Assembly (NCBI RefSeq): GCF_018916875.1
Contig: NZ_JAHLNO010000019.1
Location: 434,001-498,000 of the forward strand
Direction of reading: 5' to 3'
DNA length: 64,000 nt
DNA from: Virgibacillus proomii
GTDB lineage: Bacteria; Bacillota; Bacilli; Bacillales; Amphibacillaceae
Below, in pieces: positions 29,392-38,304 of this stretch; the first letter of the stretch is position 1; each line of letters opens with the position of its first letter. The notes below the pieces were generated by a model that saw only the letters and a program-made list of their open reading frames with translations, did no database searches and was not told the origin of the DNA. Position numbers and translations under genes: made by a program.

Positions 29392-29496
29392 AAATCTCAT
29401 TGTTCTGCGATTTATCGCAAAGAGTTAAATTCGAGCTCCTCTTGAAACATTTCATCAATGAAATCGTCTTATGTATATAAATTTAATTTTAATGAA

Positions 29497-30584
29497 ATGA
29501 AAAAGCATTACAGCCGGAGTCGTAATCGCATCAGTTGTGGCGGGAACTGTCTTTGTAAACAGCCCAATCAAATTGATTGTCGACGGGAAGGTCATCAAGA
29601 CAAGCAGCGCACCTGAAAATATCCGTAACCACGTAATGGTTCCCGTCAAATCGCTTGGAGAGATTATAGAAGCGAAGGTAATTTGGGACGCCAAGCGGCA
29701 AGCAGTATTGATTGATACCAGGAAGGAAGAGGAAAAGCTGCGGATCGAGCAGCTGGGAGAAAGCACTTGCTCCCCACTCTGCAAAAGAAGCCGCAGAGTC
29801 GTTTATCACTAGCTATAAAACACGCAATGGCGCGCTCTTGCACGCCATTCTCGCACCGGATATTAGAGACAAAAGGGTTGCCGAAGAGGGCGGCTGGGTG
29901 ATCGGCGTTTCCAGTCCATGGGTGTCAAGCGCTGCTATTCAAAGTGAAAAGCAAGTAAATGCCACTACCGCAGAATTCCCTGTGAACTTCCAAATGGCGA
30001 CTTCAGAAGTCAGTGAAGGGCCATGGTTGTTAAAAGTGATCGTGAAGAAGTTCGATGACCAGTGGCTAATTACCGACTATGGAGACGCAACCGACAGTAA
30101 GGAGCAGCCGCTATCGTTTAATAAACCTAACCAAAAGCTGCAGCCGAAGCGCAAAAGCGTTATTGGCATATCTCTGATGGTGGAAGGATGCCGGATGACC
30201 CGGTGAGTACCTTCAAACCGGAAGACAGCGAGTTGAACTACCGCTTCTTTGAAGAAGATTTAAACACGAAAGAGAAGCTGCTTGCTTACCTGGAAGAAAT
30301 CTACACAAAAGAAGCAAGTGAGAAATTCGTTCAGGATAAATTTAACAGCAAATCGATTATCGAAACCGCTGGTAAACTAGCACGAGTAGACGCAGATGCC
30401 GGGAGTCAATTGTTCTGGAAGGACGCGGCTGTCGTCTCTTCGACGAAGCCGAACGAGCAAACAAATGTTACCTACACTTAAAGTGCCAGTAGACGAGGAT
30501 GGCTTTGGAATCAAAACAATCAGTTTTGTTTACAGCAAAGAGAAAGGCTGGCGTTTGAGTAATTCACCGGAAGAGATTCGCTAA
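29497..30584 (+). pseudogene. Frameshifted stalk-domain / IseA-like secreted protein gene
   Basis: Read across frames this is one secreted protein. A signal sequence MKK-SITAGVVIASVVAGTVF lacks one A in its A-run. A copper-amine-oxidase-type stalk domain follows (LIVDGKVIKT, NHVMVPVKSLGE, WDAKRQAVLI). A shift near 29765 leads to a middle region (AKEAAESFITSYKTRNGALL). A further shift near 30190 leads to an IseA-like domain (FFEEDLNTKEKLLAYLEEIY, TAGKLARVDADAGSQLFW). A last shift near 30478 leads to LKVPVDEDGFG and YSKEKGWRLSNSPEEIR. IseA proteins inhibit DL-endopeptidases in the cell wall. At least four indels, partly in homopolymers, break it. It is either a decayed gene or a poorly sequenced one. 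Confidence 0.7.
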
Positions 30585-30800
30585 CCCGGTAGATTCGTTG
30601 CCCTCATCGTTGTATCTTTTCTCATCTACAAAAAATTCGTTGTGTACTGGCAACTCATTTGACCAATCCTGCCCCAATATTGCTTAATTAAGTGTAAACT
30701 AACTCAGTATCCCATCTGCGTAAAATAGTTGCTTTGGGCGTAAGGGGTTTACGAATTGATGGCCAGGCAGCTTTAGTCCGAAAAAACACGAATGACGATG

Positions 30801-31100
30801 GGGGCTGGGACATAACTAAAACAGCTGATTAAAAAACGGACAATCAATCGTCAAATCGTCCTTGTGTATACGCAAGTTTTTAGTATAGTCAACATATGTA
30901 GACTCCTGCGGGAATAGCTTGAGCTGAAGATCCTGCAGGAAAGTGATCTTTGCTTTCCGAGGAAGCGGAGGCCGTGCCCACGAAAAGCGAAATAGGTTGA
31001 CGTAGCGATAATAGTTTTTTAAAAACACAAACAAACCGAACAATTATAAATGAATTGTTCGATTTTTGCTATTTCGTATTTGCTTATGTCCCAGCCTTTT
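30801..31100. mobile_element. MITE-like Bacillaceae repeat with GGCTGGGACATAA ends
   Basis: A stretch of about 300 bp with terminal inverted repeats: GGGCTGGGACATAA at 30802 and TTATGTCCCAGCC at 31084-31096. The inside has the familiar core GACTCCTGCGGGAA, GAAGATCCTGCAGGAAAG and CGAGGAAGCGGAGGCCGTGC seen as a dispersed repeat in several Bacillaceae genomes. No transposase gene is inside. The family is recalled from general knowledge, not searched. Confidence 0.75.
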
Positions 31101-31352
31101 TTCAATACATGAATAAGAATTCTTTTAGAATCAGTGAGTGAATGTGGTGCAAGAGGGGAGCTAATTCGGTGGGCCTTTAAGGGCAAGGGCGGTAATAAAA
31201 GCTTTCAGCTGCAGAGCAAATCAACAGTTCACACTGGTGGTTTTGTCAATGAGAAAAGTCTATTTTTGGAGTAATATTGAATTTTAGTCTTGTCGTCTAG
31301 TACAAGTACTTTCCCTTTTCATAAATTAATGCGGAAAAAGGGGATATATTAT

Positions 31353-31606
31353 ATGTATTCGAATCACCATGGTAAAAGGCGAGAAAAGATAATCACTTGT
31401 CCAACCAAAAAAATTGTAAGAACAAGAACTAGAGAACTAGTTAGAAAGCATATTCATCCAATGAAGTAATTAATGTAAATAGAACCATTATTAAAAATAA
31501 ACATTTCCACCCAGTTTTTAAAAGAGAAGTTAATAAAATAGTTGAAAAAGGTCGTCCTGGTTGCTTTAGAGATAAAGATGGATCTAGACGTAGACCATTT
31601 TGGTAA
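31353..31606 (+). pseudogene. Spore-coat-like (CotD-type) gene, frameshifted
   Basis: ATG 31353 opens 38 codons (CPTKKIVRTRTRELV, HIHPMK) to a stop. Skipping a base at about 31462, the frame continues as VINVNRTIIKNKHFHPVFKR and then GRPGCFRDKDGSRRRPFW to a stop at 31606. Cys-start motifs, repeated HPxxV/NVN(R/H) patterns and a basic tail resemble CotD-family spore coat proteins. A single indel separates the halves. Identity is by pattern only; a GGGG site lies upstream. Confidence 0.42.
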
Positions 31607-31855
31607 TTATGGAAACGGATAACTATATTATTAGTTCGCCATCCTTGTGATGGCGTTTTTGCTGTGTAAAAGCCAATATATAGTAAAAATCCACATTTAA
31701 TTATGCGGGTCTTTTTGTACCTAAGTAAACTTTAATCACTTCTTCTAAATGGTGTGAAGAGTTGTAGCAACAACATGTAACCAACAAGGATAGTAAGTGT
31801 CTTCTTAACTGATTGGTTTTTTCATTCCCGTTCTGAATGGTGTCATCCAAACACT

Positions 31856-32062
31856 TCAACCAAAACAATAACTTGATTGGGTTTTGGTGCTTAGCTCTTT
31901 TTGCGGGTGATGGATCCGGAATGAAATCATTATCTTCTTCCATACCATAAAAATGAGAGAGAAATAGAAAAGGTAACTTTGATTAAACGATTGGCTGTCT
32001 TGAGACAGTACAGCTAGTGAGCTGAATACTATCATAAGTGAAATAGCTTCAAATACCGTCAT
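31856..32062 (-). CDS. Holin-like toxin-type small membrane protein (possibly altered C-terminus)
   Basis: Starts at ATG 32062 with AAAGGAGG eight bases upstream. The beginning MTVFEAISLMIVFSSLAVL matches the putative holin-like toxins (TxpA-related type I toxins) of Bacillus, which are one-helix peptides of about 30-60 residues. Here the frame runs on for 68 residues with a sequence (SQDSQSFNQSYLFYFSL and beyond) that does not look like the usual short basic tail, so an indel may have extended it. Such toxins are normally kept silent by an antisense RNA from the opposite strand; a candidate region would be 31620-31860, but no RNA promoter was confirmed. Confidence 0.45.
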   Translation of the reverse strand: MTVFEAISLMIVFSSLAVLSQDSQSFNQSYLFYFSLIFMVWKKIMISFRIHHPQKELSTKTQSSYCFG

Positions 32063-32497
32063 AAGCATCACCTCCTTTCGTGGGGGCGAGCTAGAGAACC
32101 ACCCTTTGAGCCGATAATCCGTGCTGATGAAAGGGATTAACTGTACAACAAAACGATGATGTGCAACATAAAGAAATGTAATTTATGTTTAAAAGTGAAA
32201 GAATTCTCATTCTTAAACACATCACATTTTCTAATGCATGAATAAGTACCTATGAAAATTGTTTAATTTACTAAGGGAAGAAGGTTCATTTAATAAGAAG
32301 ATGGAATAAAGACAAAGCTGTCATTAATGCAGGATAACATCAATCGTCAGGAAATAGCGGTAGTGGTGAATGTATTGAGAAAACAATTTACTACCACTAA
32401 TGTATAAGAAATAGAAAGGGGTAATCGGTACAGTGTGGAAAGAGGGTTAAAAAGCACCCTCCTCTACATTTTTTTAGTATACATTAGGAATTGACAG
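32063..32497. other. Intergenic stretch with no recognised gene
   Basis: I saw no convincing frame or repeat. A ribosome-site-like AAAGGGGTAATCGG near 32416 is not followed by an open frame. Confidence 0.35.
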
Positions 32498-32886
32498 CTA
32501 CAGTAAACTTGGCATATTATAAATAGCTCGTGGGACTAAAAGAGACACCTTATTCATATAACCAAGCATTGCTAGAACTAAGAGATCAAATGAAAATAGA
32601 GTAGTCATCAAGTCAAGTGTTTTAGATTTCGCTTTTTGTATAATTGTGAAATTACGTTCATCATTTTCCTTAAGATGTTGTTCTTTTGTCTTATATTTTT
32701 CGTGCATGATCGTAGAACCGCCTATAACAAATAATAAAATTCCGCAAAACCCAACTGTTATTGGAACTAAATCAATCTAATAAACGGAATTTTTAAAATC
32801 TATGCACCAACAAATCCAAAAAAAATCCCTGATAATAAAAGTAAGACACCCACAATTACTAAAGACCACTCTAAATTATTTTTCAT
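32498..32886 (-). pseudogene. Small two-to-four-helix membrane protein gene, inactivated
   Basis: Begins MKNNLEWSLVIVGVLLLLSG, a stop replaces a codon after FVGA, a one-base shift follows after ILKIPFIRLI, and the frame resumes as PITVGFCGILLFVIGGSTIM then MHEKYKTKEQHLKENDERN and a further hydrophobic region LLVLAMLGYMNK. The pattern (hydrophobic, then KxxxDERN, then hydrophobic) is typical of DUF2178/DUF3796-like small membrane proteins that travel with XRE regulators. The start overlaps the end of the XRE relic. Confidence 0.6.
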
Positions 32887-33084
32887 TATTTGTTTTCTTC
32901 TCATAGATAAAAATTTCTTCAATACTCATTTCAAAATATCGTGTAATCTTAAATGCCAAAACAGTAGGTGGTTTATATTCTTCCATTTTGTGAACCAATT
33001 GTTTATCTGGTTACCTCTAAAGCTGCAGTCAGTCTTCCTGACTTATTCTATGTTTTTTACGATTTCTTCCAATCTGTTTTTCAT
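32876..33084 (-). pseudogene. XRE-family regulator gene, inactivated
   Basis: Pieces read MKNRLEEI at the start, a region with several stops where the helix-turn-helix should be, then the conserved end PPTVLAFKITRYFEMSIEEI followed by FIYEKKTNNEK. This is the usual ending of the short XRE regulators that precede a small membrane protein in Bacillus and Clostridia. It overlaps the start of the dead membrane gene, so the whole two-gene module has decayed. Confidence 0.6.
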
Positions 33085-33166
33085 CTCATATTTCCTTTTT
33101 AACAATGAAAGGATGTACAAAATCACTCGTTTTCTTTCGCTAAATGCTCCTTCAATCGATTTGAAC

Positions 33167-34861
33167 TTACAAATCATCGTGCTTAACTAGCCAATCTTTA
33201 ATGGATTGAACTACAGACTCTACGGTTTCCTCAAGAAAAGGTGAAGCCAAGTTAGCGGCTTTTACCAGTTCTAAAAAAGACTTAGAACCTCCTAGCTTAC
33301 ATAGTTTTACATAGTCTTGCCAGGCAGCTTGAAAATCTTCTCTTGAACGTTTCCAAAACTGAAATGCGCATAGTTGGGCTAATGTATAGTCAATATAGTA
33401 AAAAGGATCCTCATAAATATGGCCTTGTCTTTGCCAAAAACGGCCAGATAAAAGATAGTCATTTCCGTCATAGTCACGATGCGGAAGGTAGATTGCCTCC
33501 AATTGTTTCCAAGCCTTATTCCGTTCATCTGGTGACCATTCTGGATGAGCATATACTAAATGTTGGAATTCATCAACCGCTACACCGTAAGGAATAAATA
33601 ATAAGCTATCGGTTATGTGTGTGTATTGATATTTTTCTGTTTCTTCTTCAAAGAAAAGCTTCATCCATGGCCAAGTAAAGAACTCCATACTCATGGAATG
33701 TATTTCTGCTGCTTCTGAGGTAGGGAAGGTATACTCAGGAATTCCAATGGTTCTACTACAGTATGTTTGAAACGCATGACCTGCTTCGTGTGTCAGAACG
33801 TCAATATCACTAGATGTTCCATTAAAGTTAGCAAAAATAAACGGTGATTGGTAATCTTCTATAAAAGTACAGTAGCCTCCTGCTTCTTTTCCCTTTTTTG
33901 CTTCTAGATCCATCAAGTTACGATCCAGCATAAAATGAAAGAATTCATTAGTTTCATGTGAAAGTTCTGCATACATTTTCTTGCCATTATTGATGACCCA
34001 CTCTACATTTCCTCTAGGAGTCGGATTACCATCTGGATACTTAAACATTTCGTCATAATATTTCAATGTATCTACATTGATGCGTTGAGCGTGTTTTTTA
34101 TAAAGTTTTGAAGCTAATGGAACGATAACATCACGCACTTGCTTGCGAAAAACAGCTACCATTTCGGGATTGTAATCAATGCGTTGCATACGAAGATAAC
34201 CTACTTCGGTAAAATTACGGAACCCAAGCGTTTTTGCGATTTTATGTCTAACTTTGACAAGCTGGTCATAGATCTCATCAAACTGCGCTTTGTTTTCGGC
34301 AAAGAAATCTGCTCTTGCTTGAATAGCTTTTTTTCGGATATTCCGGTTTTTATCTTCCGTAAAGGGACCTAACTGAGCAAGGGTATATGTTTTCCCTTGA
34401 AACTCTACTTCGGCTGAAGCTATTAGCTTTGCGTACGAAGTGGTTAGCTTATTTTCTGTTTGCAGCAAAGGAATTATTTCTGGTGAAAAGGTTCTTACAC
34501 TGCATTCTGCGATGTGAAATAATTGAGAACCCCATTGCTGCTCAAGCTCTTTTCTAAATGGGGATTGAATGAGTTCTTTATAAAATGTAACATCCAGTTC
34601 CTTTATTTCCGGTTCAGCATGATCAAAGAAATCACGTTCATTCTGATAAAACTCATTATTTGTGTCAATGGATGAGCGAATAAAGACTAAATTAAATAAT
34701 GTGGATAATTTGTTTCTAAATTGATTAATAGCTTGAATAGCTTTATTTGCTTCATGGATGGTTGAAGCTTTAGTAAGTGAGTTTAACAGGTAAGTAAACT
34801 GTTCCTTTTCTTTAGCTAAATCTGGCCGTTTATATATATATTGTTCAAAAGTTGTTGGCAC
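33167..34861 (-). CDS. M3-family oligoendopeptidase (PepF-like)
   Basis: A 564-residue cytoplasmic zinc metallopeptidase that trims oligopeptides. The zinc motif is in DVLTHEAGHAFQTYCSR (HExGH, near residue 358), with the downstream ligand region around EIHSMSMEFFTWPWM. GTG 34861 is chosen because AGGAGGG lies five bases upstream and the family starts with a sequence like PTTFEQYIYKRPDL; an earlier in-frame codon has no such support. Length fits the shorter M3 oligoendopeptidase group of Bacillus (about 565). The gene stands alone. In B. subtilis PepF overexpression affects sporulation, but no specific role can be given here. Confidence 0.93.
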   Translation of the reverse strand: MPTTFEQYIYKRPDLAKEKEQFTYLLNSLTKASTIHEANKAIQAINQFRNKLSTLFNLVFIRSSIDTNNEFYQNERDFFDHAEPEIKELDVTFYKELIQSPFRKELEQQWGSQLFHIAECSVRTFSPEIIPLLQTENKLTTSYAKLIASAEVEFQGKTYTLAQLGPFTEDKNRNIRKKAIQARADFFAENKAQFDEIYDQLVKVRHKIAKTLGFRNFTEVGYLRMQRIDYNPEMVAVFRKQVRDVIVPLASKLYKKHAQRINVDTLKYYDEMFKYPDGNPTPRGNVEWVINNGKKMYAELSHETNEFFHFMLDRNLMDLEAKKGKEAGGYCTFIEDYQSPFIFANFNGTSSDIDVLTHEAGHAFQTYCSRTIGIPEYTFPTSEAAEIHSMSMEFFTWPWMKLFFEEETEKYQYTHITDSLLFIPYGVAVDEFQHLVYAHPEWSPDERNKAWKQLEAIYLPHRDYDGNDYLLSGRFWQRQGHIYEDPFYYIDYTLAQLCAFQFWKRSREDFQAAWQDYVKLCKLGGSKSFLELVKAANLASPFLEETVESVVQSIKDWLVKHDDL

Positions 34862-35058
34862 GATATCCCTCCTTGTTTGGATTCCGTATGAACGGGTGGA
34901 ACATGCACACTTTAATAGCATTATAGTAGCTGTGCATTATAGTAGCTGTGATGGAAAATGTAAAAAATTTCGATCATGATAGGTGTTTTAATTTACTTTG
35001 CATCCAAATGTTGTTCCAATGGCATTAATAAAAATGATGTTTTAAATACATGTTTTAT

Positions 35059-35205
35059 CCCACATGTAACTTGCAGCAAGATCTGTCCTCCATGCTCCGA
35101 GGTGAAACCTAGGAGGGATAAGTGGAGGGTCAAATCGCAAGTCAAATGCCGATTCTGTTCACTCTAACAATAAGTGGGAGGAAAACCCCCACTGATTCAC
35201 TTTAT
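35059..35205 (+). repeat. Element A, copy A8 (divergent ACTTGC variant)
   Basis: Follows TTTAT (35054-35058), starts CCCACATGTAACTTGC and ends TTCACTTTAT. The first stem is ACTTGC/GCAAGT, replacing GGTGCCGT/ACGGCACC. Terminal hairpin AAGTGGGAG with CCCCCACTGAT. It has the same fold with different sequence. With A13 it forms a subgroup. Confidence 0.72.
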
Positions 35206-35470
35206 TTAATTCGACATACCAAACTTAAAATCCTGTTTATTTTTTAATTTTCCTAAGTTACTTTAGTGGAATATAAAATTACCATTTAATAAAAAAGTAC
35301 AAAAGATATACAGCATCGATAGGAGGGATTTTCAAAAAGAGAATAAAAATCGCTACGGTCTTGAAAGAGTGTAATGTGCTGCTACCGACGTAATGATGAA
35401 TAGAAACTTATGTATAATAATTTAAAAAATATAATACAGGTGAAATCATTTTAAAAAAAGGCTAGGTTTA

Positions 35471-35499
35471 TTGACTTTCGCTCCTTTCAATTGTAGACT
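35471..35499 (+). promoter_or_regulatory. Possible promoter of the YesK-like gene
   Basis: TTGACT (35471-35476), a 17-bp spacer and TAGACT (35494-35499). It lies 36 bp before the start codon. Confidence 0.5.
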
Positions 35500-35534
35500 A
35501 TATTAAGCATATACTTATGTATGGGGTGAATAAT

Positions 35535-35819
35535 ATGTTACAATCGGTGCTTACAATTGGTGCAATACTTGTAATTGCAGTTGTTGTAGTAAGCTTAATT
35601 TTGCTAAAAGCTACACCAAAGGAAAGCTATGTTGGCTACTATCCTGGTATTTTGGTAGGGCTTGCAGGATTAGTATTCTTAACGATAGCTGCTGCATTCG
35701 GAAAAATTGAAATCATGGGCGCTGGTTTAGGGGGATGGGGCATTGCATCATTATTTTCTGCAGCGATTGGCCTCATTATAACAGCGTTAACAGACACTTA
35801 TGCACATGCAAAGGCATAA
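35535..35819 (+). CDS. YesK-like small membrane protein
   Basis: 94 residues, almost entirely membrane: three hydrophobic segments (about 3-24, 35-56 and 62-87) joined by short loops with ATPKESYVGYYPG between the first two. ATG 35535 is chosen because GGGGTGA lies six bases upstream; an in-frame ATG six codons earlier overlaps that site. Likeness to the YesK family of Bacillus is by overall pattern. The function of the family is unknown. A strong terminator follows, so it is a single-gene unit. Confidence 0.6.
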   Translation: MLQSVLTIGAILVIAVVVVSLILLKATPKESYVGYYPGILVGLAGLVFLTIAAAFGKIEIMGAGLGGWGIASLFSAAIGLIITALTDTYAHAKA

Positions 35820-35821
35820 TG

Positions 35822-35848
35822 AAAAAAAGCGGGTTGCCCGCTTTTTTT
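35822..35848 (+). terminator. Terminator after the YesK-like gene
   Basis: AAAAAAAGCGGG, a TTG loop and CCCGCTTTTTTT: a perfect symmetric stem, usable on both strands. Confidence 0.93.
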
Positions 35849-35894
35849 CATTAGGTAACATATCTGTTTTTTTATTGTGAATATTGTTTTTTGC

Positions 35895-35982
35895 ACTATA
35901 GGAAAGTATAAAACTTTAGGCTTTATAGTATAAGAAAAATTACAGCTTTCGCTAAAGACTTGCGACAAGCCAAGTCTTTCTA
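35895..35982 (+). repeat. Repeat B, copy B3
   Basis: ACTATAGGAAAG...GGCTTTATAGTATAAG...CAAGTCTTTCT. One base is lost in the ACTTGGC stem. The TTTATAGTA site is unoccupied. Confidence 0.82.
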
Positions 35983-36190
35983 AAGAAATATAATTATTTG
36001 TTGTTGTAAAATTAAAAATTTAACACGGATTGAATTCCTTTTTAAACATGGCAGATATTCAAACATATCCTTAAATAGTGAATTTGGTAGTTAACTTAAA
36101 TTTATTATTTGTCATGTATTTAGGTTATCACAATCCTTACCTCAAGAGTTAAAGAATACGGTATAAGTTGGTATCTAAGGTCTGGGGTAG

Positions 36191-36282
36191 CAGGACAAGG
36201 AAAGACAACGACAGCGATACATCGCACGCAGAAAAAGCGTTTTTCTTTTTCAAGGACAAGGAAAGACAACGACAGCGATACA
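36191..36282. repeat. Direct copies of GGACAAGGAAAGACAACGAC with a small palindrome
   Basis: A unit of about 30 bp (CAAGGACAAGGAAAGACAAC, then GACAGCGATACA) occurs at about 36191 and 36251, and a degenerate third copy lies at about 36640-36680 on the other side of the 21-bp array. GCGATACATCGC is a palindrome. They bracket the array as if it had grown inside this unit. Confidence 0.7.
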
Positions 36283-36287
36283 CGCGT

Positions 36288-36612
36288 CGCAAAGTCGGGA
36301 GAGAGCACCGCAAAGTCGGGAGAGAGCACCGCAAAGTCGGGAGAGAACACCGCAAAGTCGGGAGAGAGCACCGCGAAGTCGGGAGAGAGCACCGCAAAGT
36401 CGGGAGAGAACACCGCGAAGTCGGGAAAGAACACCGCGAAGTCGGGAGAGAGCATCGCAAAGTCGGGAGAGAACACCGCAAAGTCGGGAGAGAGCATCGC
36501 AAAGTCGGGAGAGAGCATCGCGAAGTTGGGAGAGAACACCGCGAAGTCGGGAGAGAGCATCGCAAAGTCGGGAGAGAGCATCGCGAAGTTGGGAGAGAAC
36601 ACCGCAAAGTTG
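36288..36612. repeat. 21-bp tandem array, about 15.5 units
   Basis: The unit is CGCAAAGTCGGGAGAGAGCA(C) repeated without any indel from 36288. Units differ at set positions: CAAAG/CGAAG, TCGGG/TTGGG, GAGAGC/GAGAAC and CAC/CAT. The length, a multiple of three, keeps several frames open on both strands, so the long reading frames seen here are not evidence of a gene. There is no spacer between units, so it is not a CRISPR array. It is purine-rich on the plus strand. Confidence 0.93.
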
Positions 36613-36702
36613 AGACAGATCGAAAAAGCGTTCTTCTTTTTTAAGGACTAGAAAAAACCACGACAGCGATACATCGCGGTTTTTCAAGGGAAAAAACTCT
36701 TT

Positions 36703-36780
36703 CTATGAAGTTTCCCTTTATCTCGTTCAGAAGCTTTCTAGTTTGTACGTTGCTAAGTCGAGCACTTCTAGCTTTTGCTT
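36703..36780 (+). repeat. Repeat C copy C2 preceded by an Element A right-end relic
   Basis: ATGAAGTTTCCCTTTAT (36704-36720) matches the right end of Element A. After it comes Repeat C (36727-36780: CAGAAGCTTTCTAGTTTG, TACGTTGCTAAGTCGAGC, ACTTCTAGCTTTTG). The rest of the element is missing. Confidence 0.65.
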
Positions 36781-36791
36781 TTAAACAAACA

Positions 36792-37646
36792 TTAGTTGCA
36801 TAAATGGGTATACCCATTATGCTGCTCAACTTTCCCTTCCTTTATTAATCTTCCTATTGCCCGCTTGAAGGCGGCTTTACTTATGTGAAAGGTTGCTCGA
36901 ATATCTTCAGGATCACTTTTATCATCAAACGGTATCACACCGTCATTTGCTTTTAAGTGTTCGAGAATTTGGTCTGCATCTTCTTGTATGCTTTCTCTCT
37001 TCAATGGGCGCAAGGAAACGTTTAGTGTACCATCATCCTTAACATCAATGACTCTTCCTTGTACATATTCTCCTAAACGCGGTTCTTTTTTTCGTTCTGT
37101 ATAATGAATAAAACCACGATAATGATCTGGAGTAATGATGGCAGAACCTTCTCTATTCGTTCGATAAACGGTACCGAAAATAGAGGCGTTTAATAAACTC
37201 TCAGGTGCTGGTTCTATTCTGCTAAATATCACTTGTTCTGTTGCAGGAATTGCAAGCAATCTGCCTTTTCGATCCCTTCCGAGTGTGACAAAAAGTTTAT
37301 CGTCCGTTTGTGGCCACACTTTCTCATATAGGGGTAGATCATCTTTAGATACAAGTATTTCTTTTGTTGTTCCGATATCTACAAACACGCCAAGATTCGG
37401 GATTACCTGTTTTACAATACTCCAGCCATATACATCCATCTGCACATGGGGAAGTTTTGTGGTTGCAACGGTTTTTCCTTTTTTATCTAAATATAAAAAC
37501 ACGCTTACTTCTTGATTGGGTTGCAGCTCTTGGTCTGCTTCTTGATGGTGCAATAGAACCTCATTGTTTTCAAATGTTAGTACGTATCCAGTATCGATGA
37601 TTCGATCAACCGTCATGGATTGGATGGTTCCTGTTAAATGTTTCAT
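36792..37646 (-). CDS. cvfB: S1-domain RNA-binding protein CvfB (YitL)
   Basis: A 284-residue protein of the CvfB/YitL family: three S1-like OB domains followed by a winged helix. The middle S1 region reads IPNLGVFVDIGTTKEILVSK, the third GEYVQGRVIDVKDDGTLNVS, and the C-terminal winged helix DDKSDPEDIRATFHISKAAF followed by KRAIGRLIKEGKVE. Full length matches the family (about 280-300). In Staphylococcus CvfB binds RNA and affects virulence factor and agr expression; in Bacillus the role is less clear. It is a single gene; its stop lies just beside Repeat C and the 21-bp array. Confidence 0.93.
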   Translation of the reverse strand: MKHLTGTIQSMTVDRIIDTGYVLTFENNEVLLHHQEADQELQPNQEVSVFLYLDKKGKTVATTKLPHVQMDVYGWSIVKQVIPNLGVFVDIGTTKEILVSKDDLPLYEKVWPQTDDKLFVTLGRDRKGRLLAIPATEQVIFSRIEPAPESLLNASIFGTVYRTNREGSAIITPDHYRGFIHYTERKKEPRLGEYVQGRVIDVKDDGTLNVSLRPLKRESIQEDADQILEHLKANDGVIPFDDKSDPEDIRATFHISKAAFKRAIGRLIKEGKVEQHNGYTHLCN

Positions 37647-38166
37647 TTAATTCCCTTCTTTCTTTATATTGGAAAAGGGGCACTCATCTTTAGAGTCCCC
37701 CTTTGATTTCAAAGTAACACAAGTTTTTATTTATACGTTCGAATAACTTCGAATGAGAAATTCTTCTTTCTTATTTTCATATGCAGCATGTATAATCATT
37801 TACGATAACACTTATTATCGTGAGAATTTCACTTAACCGCGGTATATGTTCCACTGGATGTTTTCTAACTTAAGCAACGTAAACCCAACCTGCTCTTACG
37901 TCCTTGCGACCCCGAAGTCGCGCCAGTGTGAATAAGCATCTTTAAAAACATGGTAGAATGCCAGATTACTTCATGATTACTTCGGCTTGTTAGCTTCCAT
38001 ATACTCTCATATTATCACCAATTTGTCAAATACCGTGGTTAACTATTTATATTTATATCCAATAGAAGTTATGATCAACATGAAAGGGTCGCTACACGTC
38101 TTTAAAGTTTGCGGTTAGGATTCTATGGGTATTTTAGTAATACTAAATTTTTTAAAAAAGGAGATC
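37647..38166. other. Intergenic stretch upstream of cvfB
   Basis: No convincing gene. Around 37800 a short palindrome CGATAACACTTATTATCG is seen. The section 37870-37940 is more GC-rich than its surroundings, with no recognised origin. Confidence 0.35.
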
Positions 38167-38238
38167 GTGATTATACGTACAATTTTAATGATAATCGGTT
38201 TAATTGTTGTCATCGGTTGGATTCTTTCTTTGTTTTAA
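38167..38238 (+). CDS. Possible 23-residue single-helix membrane peptide
   Basis: GTG 38167 follows AAAAAAGGAGATC at ideal spacing and opens a peptide made of an N-terminal Ile-Ile-Arg stretch and one hydrophobic helix (ILMIIGLIVVIGWILSLF) ending in TAA. Tiny one-helix peptides of this kind are common in Bacillaceae. There is no further support, and the ribosome site is the main reason for listing it. Confidence 0.35.
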   Translation: MIIRTILMIIGLIVVIGWILSLF

Positions 38239-38304
38239 GTATGGTAAAGAAGCTAAATTCAGAAGTTTTCGTTATACTAAAAAGGATATGTAGTGCTTTC
38301 CTTT

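Noticed and set aside
30816..31043. 75-codon frame on the minus strand
   Set aside because: Inside the MITE-like repeat and not coding-like.
36288..36612. The 21-bp array as a CRISPR
   Set aside because: Units are directly adjacent with no spacers, and no cas genes are near it.
36120..36690. Long overlapping reading frames on both strands with heptapeptide repeats
   Set aside because: They come from a 21-bp tandem repeat whose unit is a multiple of three; there are no ribosome sites and several frames are open at once.
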